This document shows, piece after piece, positions 59,178-64,000 of a stretch of 64,000 nt of DNA. The stretch comes from Pseudomonas aylmerensis (GTDB lineage: Bacteria; Pseudomonadota; Gammaproteobacteria; Pseudomonadales; Pseudomonadaceae), in the NCBI RefSeq assembly GCF_001702265.1, contig NZ_MAUE01000045.1:186001-250000 (forward strand). Reading direction: 5' to 3'. Each line of letters starts with the position of its first letter. The stretch's first letter is position 1. The notes under the pieces are model-generated. The model ran no database searches and was not told the origin of the DNA. It saw only the letters and a program-made list of their open reading frames with translations. The position numbers and the translations under genes are program-made.

Positions 59178-60122
59178 GTGAAACGAGTGCATGTAGCAGC
59201 AGCGGTGATCCGCGGTGTCGATGGCAGGATCCTGCTCGCGCGCCGTGCCGATACCCAGCATCAGGGCGGCCTCTGGGAGTTTCCCGGGGGCAAGGTGGAG
59301 GCCGATGAGTCGGTCGCCACCGCGCTGTCGCGCGAATTGCAGGAAGAGCTGGGTATCCAGGTCACCGCGGCGCGGCCGCTGATCAAGGTGCAGCACGACT
59401 ACCCGGACAAGCAGGTGTTGCTGGATGTCTGGGATGTCTCGGCGTTTACCGGCGAGCCTCATGGTGCCGAAGGGCAACCGTTGGAGTGGGTGGCCCCGCG
59501 GGATTTGCTCAACTATGAGTTTCCCGCAGCGAACGCGCCCATCGTGACTGCTGCGCGCTTGCCGGCCGACTACCTGATCACCCCGGGCGAGCTGGAAACC
59601 CCGACGTTGCTGCGCGGCATCCAGAAAGCCATCGCTGGCGGCATCAAGCTGATCCAATTGCGTGCACCCAACGGCTACGACCCTAAATACCGTGATCTGG
59701 CGGTGGATGCGGTGGGCCTGTGTGCGGGCAAGGCGCAACTGATGCTCAAGGGGCCATTTGAATGGCTGGGGGATTTCCCAGCAGCCGGTTGGCACATGAC
59801 TTCGGCGCAGCTGCGCAAGTACGCCAGTAAGGGGCGGCCACTGCCGAAGGATCGCTGGTTGGCAGCCTCGTGCCACAACGCCGAAGAGTTGGCGCTGGCA
59901 GAAATGATGGACGTGGATTTTGTCACGCTGTCGCCCGTGCAGCCGACTCAGACGCATCCTGATGCCCAGCCTTTGGGTTGGGAGCAGGCGGCAGAGTTGA
60001 TCCGTGGGTTCAGCAAGCCGGTGTTTCTGCTGGGCGGGGTAGGGCCTGCGGAGCGGGAACAGGCTTGGGAAGCCGGGGCTCAGGGTGTGGCTGGAATTCG
60101 GGCGTTCTGGCCGCAGGTTTGA
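59178..60122 (+). CDS. Nudix hydrolase (MutT-like) fused to ThiE-like domain
   Basis: 314 residues from a GTG behind AGAGGAAAG. The N-terminal Nudix domain (about 1-130) has a perfect Nudix box, GKVEADESVATALSRELQEE, with L and G following, and should hydrolyse 8-oxo-dGTP like MutT. The C-terminal domain (about 140-314) resembles thiamine phosphate synthase: LRAPNGYD, ASCHNAEEL, VDFVTLSPVQPTQTHP and VFLLGGVGP. The canonical ThiE stretches LINDR and GVHLG are altered (here LMLKG and GWHMT), so thiamine synthesis by this domain is doubtful. The corresponding P. aeruginosa gene is PA4400, a MutT-type protein after argJ. Confidence 0.9.
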   Translation: MKRVHVAAAVIRGVDGRILLARRADTQHQGGLWEFPGGKVEADESVATALSRELQEELGIQVTAARPLIKVQHDYPDKQVLLDVWDVSAFTGEPHGAEGQPLEWVAPRDLLNYEFPAANAPIVTAARLPADYLITPGELETPTLLRGIQKAIAGGIKLIQLRAPNGYDPKYRDLAVDAVGLCAGKAQLMLKGPFEWLGDFPAAGWHMTSAQLRKYASKGRPLPKDRWLAASCHNAEELALAEMMDVDFVTLSPVQPTQTHPDAQPLGWEQAAELIRGFSKPVFLLGGVGPAEREQAWEAGAQGVAGIRAFWPQV

Positions 60123-60137
60123 TCCTGTTCTGACGGG

Positions 60138-60228
60138 CCTCTTCGCGAGCAAGCCCGCTCCCACATTCGATCGGATTCCAACGCTGGAGTGCATTCAAAT
60201 GTGGGAGCGGGCTTGCCTGCGACAGGGC
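60138..60228. repeat. REPIN, TTCGCGAGC type
   Basis: Arms CTTCGCGAGCAAGCCCGCTC and GAGCGGGCTTGCCTGCGACA face each other, spacer about 35 bases. It lies between the convergent Nudix and corrinoid adenosyltransferase genes and shares its core with the copy at 20864. Confidence 0.8.
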
Positions 60229-60249
60229 CAATCAGGCGCTAAATAATCA

Positions 60250-60828
60250 TCAGTGTGGCTTCGCCGCAGCCTGCCACAGAATCTCGGCTACCCCCTGGCG
60301 CTTGGCGATTATCCTGGCTGCCACAAACAGCAAATCCGACAGCCGATTGATATACGCCAAACCCACCCCCTCCAGCGGCTCCATCGCATTCAGGTGCTGA
60401 CACCGCCGCTCCGCGCTGCGCGCCAGGCTACGGCACACGTGGGCCTGAGCGATCAACGCCGAGCCACCGGGCAAGATAAAGTTTTCCAGCGGCCCGACTT
60501 CCTCGTTCCAGCGATCGATCGCTGCTTCCAGCCGATCCACCTCTGCTGCATTCAGCGCCTTGTAAACCGGCATGGCCAGTTCACCGCCCAGGTCAAACAG
60601 GCGATGTTGGCACGGGCTCAGCACCTCGATCACCTCCTTGAGCGCCGGGTGCTGGCCGCTCTGCTCTTCCAGGCTGGCGAGGAGCAAACCCAACTGGCTG
60701 TTGAGCGTATCGACTTCGCCAATCGCCTCCACGCGCGGGTGGTCCTTGGGCACGCGGCGGCCATCGCCGAGGCCGGTCTCGCCCTTGTCGCCAGTGCGGG
60801 TGTAGATCTTCGACAGGCGAAAGCCCAT
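60250..60828 (-). CDS. PduO-type cob(I)alamin adenosyltransferase
   Basis: 192 residues from the ATG at 60828. KIYTRTGDKGETGLGDGRRVPK is the ATP-binding N-terminal motif of PduO-type enzymes (TRxGDxGxT), and SLARSAERRCQHLN the conserved R-x-x-x-R-R-x-E-type block (R and E residues that bind ATP and corrinoid); INRLSDLLFVAAR is the C-terminal signature. It transfers the adenosyl group of ATP to cob(I)alamin, making coenzyme B12. The gene is two bases downstream of the histidine kinase stop, so they share a transcript. The family is often named pduO or cobO; the choice here is by sequence. Confidence 0.92.
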   Translation of the reverse strand: MGFRLSKIYTRTGDKGETGLGDGRRVPKDHPRVEAIGEVDTLNSQLGLLLASLEEQSGQHPALKEVIEVLSPCQHRLFDLGGELAMPVYKALNAAEVDRLEAAIDRWNEEVGPLENFILPGGSALIAQAHVCRSLARSAERRCQHLNAMEPLEGVGLAYINRLSDLLFVAARIIAKRQGVAEILWQAAAKPH

Positions 60829-60830
60829 GG

Positions 60831-62867
60831 TCAGTGCTCCAGTTCGGTTAGTTCGTAAGGTGGCAGTTGGCTGCCGGCCAAAGGCAGGCGCAGGGTGAAA
60901 CAGGTGCCTTGGCCGAGGGTGGAGTGCACTTCCATCTGGCCCTTGTGGTTGTTGGTGATGATGAAATATGACACTGACAGCCCGAGCCCGGTGCCCTGGC
61001 CGATTTCCTTGGTGGTGAAGAACGGCTCGAAGGTCCGTTTGCGCACGTTTTCGCTCATGCCGATGCCGTTGTCTTCGACCTGGATCTCCGCCCACGGCGG
61101 GTTGAGGCGCGTGCGCAGGATGATGCGCCCCGGCTCGCTGTCGTCTTCGCGCAGGTGAATGGCCTGGGCGGCGTTCTTCAGCAGGTTGAGCAGCACTTGT
61201 TCCAGCTCGTTGGCCGTGCCGGGTACCGGACCCAGTTGCGGGTCGAACTGGCGGATGATGGCCTGGCCCTTGAAGTCGAAGCCGATGGTCAGGTCGAAGT
61301 CGTTGCCGGCAATTTCCACCGCCTGGTCGATCAGCGCCGGTAGATCGCAAGGCGCCATCTGTCGGTTGCTGCGGCGGCTGAAGCTGAGCATGTGGGTGAC
61401 GATCTTCGCCGCCCGCGCTCCGGCTTGCTGGATGCCGTCGAGCAGTTGCGGCACTTCGCGACTTTGCAGGTAGCGATTGACCCTCTCCAGCTCGATGCCC
61501 ACCTGTTCGGCATGCTCGAGGTTCTTGGGGAGATCGGATGACAGCCGGCGGCGAATGTTCTGCACGTTGTGCAGGATTGCCCCCAGCGGATTGTTGATTT
61601 CGTGGGCCATGCCGGCAGCCAGGCCACCCACGGAAAGCATCTTCTCCGACTGCACCATCATTTCTTCCAGGGACAGGCGCTGGGTGATGTCGTCGATACG
61701 GATCACCACGCCGCGCCCGGCACCGCCGGTCAGCGGGTAAAAGGTCAGGGCGTAGTGCTTGGGCTCGTCGTCCTTGATCCAGGTGACGCGTTCGATGCGC
61801 TCCACCGTGTGTTGTTCGACCGTGGCCTTGATCTGCGGCAGGTACGGCTTGAGCGGTTGGAAGGCCAGGTAGATCGGCTGGTTCAAGGCTTCATCCAGGC
61901 GCGTGCCGGAGAGCGCGCTGGCTTCCTGGTTCCACTGCGTGACGTAGAGCTGCTCGTCCAGGGCGATCAGCGCCGACGGCATCGAGTCGATGATGCTGTT
62001 CAGATAATTCTGAAAGCCGGTGAGCTTTTTCTCGATCTTGCTGCGAACCTGGACTTCCAGTTCGAGCTTGCGGTTGGTGTGGCGCGTCTCTTCGGCCAGG
62101 CCCTGTGCCTGATCGTAGGCGGCCTGGGAGTCGTCGCGCGCGCGCTTGAGCTGTTGCTCGCGGGCTTCGATGCGCGACAGCATGGTGTTGAAGGCTTCGG
62201 CGAGGCTGCCGATTTCATCGTGGTTGCCGCGCCCGGCGCGCAGGGCGTAGTTCTCTTCGCGGGTGACCTGGCGTGAAAGTTCTTCCAGTTCATGGATTGG
62301 CCGGGTGATCAGGCGTTTGATTTGCCGGGCGATGACCAGCCACAGCAGCACACTGAAAATCAGGATGCCCAGGCTGGCCGTCAGCGTGCCGGTGTAGAAG
62401 GCCACCGGCAGTTCGCTGCTGGCCACCAGCAGCAGATGCCCTGATGGCTGGCCTGCGCGGGGCAGGGTGATGATCTGGTTACTGCGAAATTCAGTGACCC
62501 GCCAGGCCTCGATATGCCGGTAGTTGTCCGGCAGGTGCAGGCGGTCGCCGTGTTGCATCTGCGCCAGGCGGTTGCCCTCGCCGTCGTACAGCGCTGCGGC
62601 GCGCAACGGCGAATAGCTGGTCAGCTCATTCAGCAGCGCGTCGGCTTTAGCGGGGGATTCGAGGGCTTCGGCGGCGAGGGCCGGGTTGGACACCAGCCGG
62701 CCGATGGCCTGCAGGGCCTGGGGCGCCATGCTTTCCTGCGAGATCCAATAGGCGGCGCTGATAAAGGTCAGGTTGGCCACCAGCAATACGGTGGTCAGCA
62801 ACACCAGCAAGGCGGCGAGCAGTTTCTGCCCGACCGGTAGGTTTTCTAGACGCTGGCGCAGCGGCAT
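60831..62867 (-). CDS. Orphan hybrid-free sensor histidine kinase with PAS domain
   Basis: 678 residues from the ATG at 62867. TM1 (about 17-38) and TM2 (about 160-180) enclose a periplasmic loop of about 120 residues; HAMP (about 180-235) and a coiled coil (about 235-290) precede a PAS domain (about 295-400: SIIDSMPSALIALDEQLYVTQWN). The kinase core has the H box GMAHEINNPLGAIL with H422, EQVLLNLLKNAAQAI, DNGIGM and GTGLGLSVSYF. No response regulator lies nearby. It is co-transcribed with the corrinoid adenosyltransferase gene and follows the panE-like gene by 46 bases. Signal unknown. Confidence 0.9.
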   Translation of the reverse strand: MPLRQRLENLPVGQKLLAALLVLLTTVLLVANLTFISAAYWISQESMAPQALQAIGRLVSNPALAAEALESPAKADALLNELTSYSPLRAAALYDGEGNRLAQMQHGDRLHLPDNYRHIEAWRVTEFRSNQIITLPRAGQPSGHLLLVASSELPVAFYTGTLTASLGILIFSVLLWLVIARQIKRLITRPIHELEELSRQVTREENYALRAGRGNHDEIGSLAEAFNTMLSRIEAREQQLKRARDDSQAAYDQAQGLAEETRHTNRKLELEVQVRSKIEKKLTGFQNYLNSIIDSMPSALIALDEQLYVTQWNQEASALSGTRLDEALNQPIYLAFQPLKPYLPQIKATVEQHTVERIERVTWIKDDEPKHYALTFYPLTGGAGRGVVIRIDDITQRLSLEEMMVQSEKMLSVGGLAAGMAHEINNPLGAILHNVQNIRRRLSSDLPKNLEHAEQVGIELERVNRYLQSREVPQLLDGIQQAGARAAKIVTHMLSFSRRSNRQMAPCDLPALIDQAVEIAGNDFDLTIGFDFKGQAIIRQFDPQLGPVPGTANELEQVLLNLLKNAAQAIHLREDDSEPGRIILRTRLNPPWAEIQVEDNGIGMSENVRKRTFEPFFTTKEIGQGTGLGLSVSYFIITNNHKGQMEVHSTLGQGTCFTLRLPLAGSQLPPYELTELEH

Positions 62868-62913
62868 CAGGGTTTTCCCAGGTGATAGACAGGCGGGCAG
62901 GGTAGCGCGTGGC

Positions 62914-63831
62914 TCAGTCGCGGGGCAATCCGCGTGCAAGCAACTGGTCGACCAGGCGTACCTGCAGTTGTTGCACATGGGGCAGGTTCAACTGGTGACG
63001 TGTTGCCGCCTGGCAAGCATAGCCCAACAAAAAGCTGATTTCGGTACGGCGCCCGTTGGCCACATCCTGGTACATGGAGGAGTAATTCGCGGCGGTGGCC
63101 TGGATCACGCGCTCGACTTCGTGCTGCAGGTCCAGCGCGGCAGCCGGTTGGCCGCAGCATTCGAGCAGTTCGCCGAGTTCGGCGCACAAGGTTGCGACTT
63201 CACATTGATGGCTCTGCAGTTCGCCGTTGCGGCACTGGTACAGCACGGTCAGCGGGTTGATCGCGCAATTGAGCGCCAGTTTGCGCCACAGGCGCGTAAG
63301 AATGTCGGTGCTCCATTCGTGGGGGATGCCGGCAGCGTGCAGGTCATCCAGCCACAGCGGCGGGGTCGGCTGGCTCACGTCGCCCAGCCAGGTGTAGCCA
63401 TGGCCGGCGAACACCACGCGCCAGTCGCCATCGCGGAACGCACCCTCGGTGCTGGAGGCAAAGATACAGCGAGCCTGGGGCAGTTGCGCGGCCACCGCGT
63501 CCTGGCTGCCGAGGCCGTTCTGCAACAGGATCAGCTCCGCGTCGGGTGCCAGTCGGTGCTGCAGCTGTGCGACGGCGCTCTGGGCGTCGTAGGCCTTGCA
63601 CGCCACCAGCAGACGATGAATCGGCTCCGGACTGTGGGGCGTTTCTGCGCTGACCGGGTAGGTATGTGCTACGCCGTGTTCCACCAGGGTCAGCCCTTTG
63701 CTCGACTGATAGCTCGCCAGGCGTGCTTCATCACGCAGGATCAACCGCACGGGCACGCCGGCGCGCGCCAGTCGGGTGGCCCAGAGTGTGCCCAGGCTGC
63801 CGGCGCCGAGAATATGCCAGGTGGTCGACAT
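62914..63831 (-). CDS. panE: 2-dehydropantoate 2-reductase family protein
   Basis: 305 residues from the ATG at 63831; the longer frame from 63918 lacks a Shine-Dalgarno sequence. The NADP-binding GxGxxG motif is IMGAG-like here as HILGAGSLGTLWATRLA, followed by LLVACKAYDAQSAV with the catalytic-region Lys and LILLQNGLGSQDAV. The C-terminal domain has KLALNCAINPLTVLYQCRNGEL (conserved N and the N-x-x-T/L-T stretch) and the E-x-x-x-L-x-G end TEISFLLGYACQAA. It reduces ketopantoate to pantoate in coenzyme A synthesis. Divergent from yajQ. Confidence 0.88.
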   Translation of the reverse strand: MSTTWHILGAGSLGTLWATRLARAGVPVRLILRDEARLASYQSSKGLTLVEHGVAHTYPVSAETPHSPEPIHRLLVACKAYDAQSAVAQLQHRLAPDAELILLQNGLGSQDAVAAQLPQARCIFASSTEGAFRDGDWRVVFAGHGYTWLGDVSQPTPPLWLDDLHAAGIPHEWSTDILTRLWRKLALNCAINPLTVLYQCRNGELQSHQCEVATLCAELGELLECCGQPAAALDLQHEVERVIQATAANYSSMYQDVANGRRTEISFLLGYACQAATRHQLNLPHVQQLQVRLVDQLLARGLPRD

Positions 63832-63881
63832 CAGTTTTTGCTCCGTAGGATCGCTCACAGTGAACGGGACGAAAGAACCGC

Positions 63882-63887
63882 TATAAT
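63882..63887 (+). promoter_or_regulatory. Likely -10 element of the yajQ promoter
   Basis: A consensus TATAAT lies 67 bases upstream of the yajQ ATG. The -35 side (GTGAAC-like, around 63859) is weak. A short AATGCC/GGCATT palindrome follows the -10. Confidence 0.6.
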
Positions 63888-63954
63888 GCCCCGGCATTTT
63901 AGCTCGGGCGCGCTCCATCTCTACTGAGCCCGCCCCTTATATTGGAGATATGAC

Positions 63955-64000
63955 ATGCCTTCGTTCGACGTGGTATCCGAACTGGACAAACACGAAGTCA
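63955..64000 (+). CDS. yajQ: YajQ-family nucleotide-binding protein, 5' end only
   Basis: Only 15 codons are present, MPSFDVVSELDKHEV, and the gene continues past the right edge. This start is diagnostic for the YajQ family (UPF0234), small cytosolic proteins that bind c-di-GMP in Xanthomonas and Pseudomonas. The ATG follows TTGGAGATATGAC. It is divergent from the panE-like gene. Confidence 0.9.
   Translation, partial: MPSFDVVSELDKHEV

Noticed and set aside
1..64000. tRNA, rRNA, insertion sequence or prophage
   Set aside because: No cloverleaf, rRNA block, transposase, integrase or phage structural gene was recognised on either strand.

Overview
The window is a compact, high-GC stretch of chromosome from a Pseudomonas of the fluorescens group. 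The evidence is the colRS-methyltransferase-LPS kinase block, the divergent gap / edd-glk-gltR-gtrS Entner-Doudoroff cluster with HexR operators, the mvaT xenogeneic silencer, a pctA-like chemoreceptor, and many REP/REPIN palindromes of the type common in fluorescens-group genomes. Gene order agrees with housekeeping blocks known from P. aeruginosa (around PA4309-PA4333, PA4370-PA4373, PA4380-PA4381, PA4400-PA4405). I see no phage, insertion sequence, CRISPR array, tRNA or rRNA.

Layout. 1-4335: the 5' part of an LTA-synthase-like membrane protein, then ColRS and an operon for an envelope methyltransferase, an LPS-core kinase and a small membrane protein. 4339-8677: a periplasmic DUF1513 / imelysin lipoprotein / di-heme lipoprotein operon, then a nitroreductase. 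8814-10952: a chemoreceptor behind a sigma-28-like promoter. 11092-16639: a heme-signalling island (ECF sigma, FecR-like anti-sigma, TonB receptor, heme oxygenase, YbaN-like protein) with two Fur boxes. 16853-23201: central glucose metabolism. 23289-26031: an AraC regulator, a monooxygenase-fold protein, a small protein and a flavin reductase. 26214-30887: an alpha-ketoglutarate-type MFS permease with a DctB/DctD-like (MifSR-like) two-component system, a sigma-54 promoter and twin palindromic upstream sites. 31301-36385: fumarase, ferredoxin reductase, enoyl-CoA hydratase and pyruvate kinase. 36561-37521: a lipoprotein and a PilZ protein. 37591-44261: a six-gene coupled cluster (RDD, SpoIIM, DUF4129, DUF4350, MoxR, DUF58). 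44429-47519: sbcB, mvaT, purU. 47607-50610: a glycosyltransferase / deacetylase / flippase operon with an antisense-overlapping small gene. 50745-52634: amino-acid chemoreceptor. 52827-60122: HerA/YjgR ATPase, DUF721, secA, argJ, Nudix-ThiE-like fusion. 60250-64000: corrinoid adenosyltransferase, orphan histidine kinase, panE-like reductase and the start of yajQ.

How the parts work together. Several regions form regulator-target units whose binding sites can be read in the DNA: ColR-like boxes next to envelope genes, Fur boxes in front of the heme island, HexR operators between gap and edd, an inverted pair of AraC-type half-sites, and a sigma-54 promoter with paired palindromes upstream of the dicarboxylate permease. 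The least understood modules are the MoxR-centred membrane cluster, the imelysin/di-heme/DUF1513 operon and the glycosyltransferase/deacetylase/flippase operon. Start codons were moved downstream from the longest reading frame wherever a Shine-Dalgarno sequence, signal peptide or family alignment supported it.
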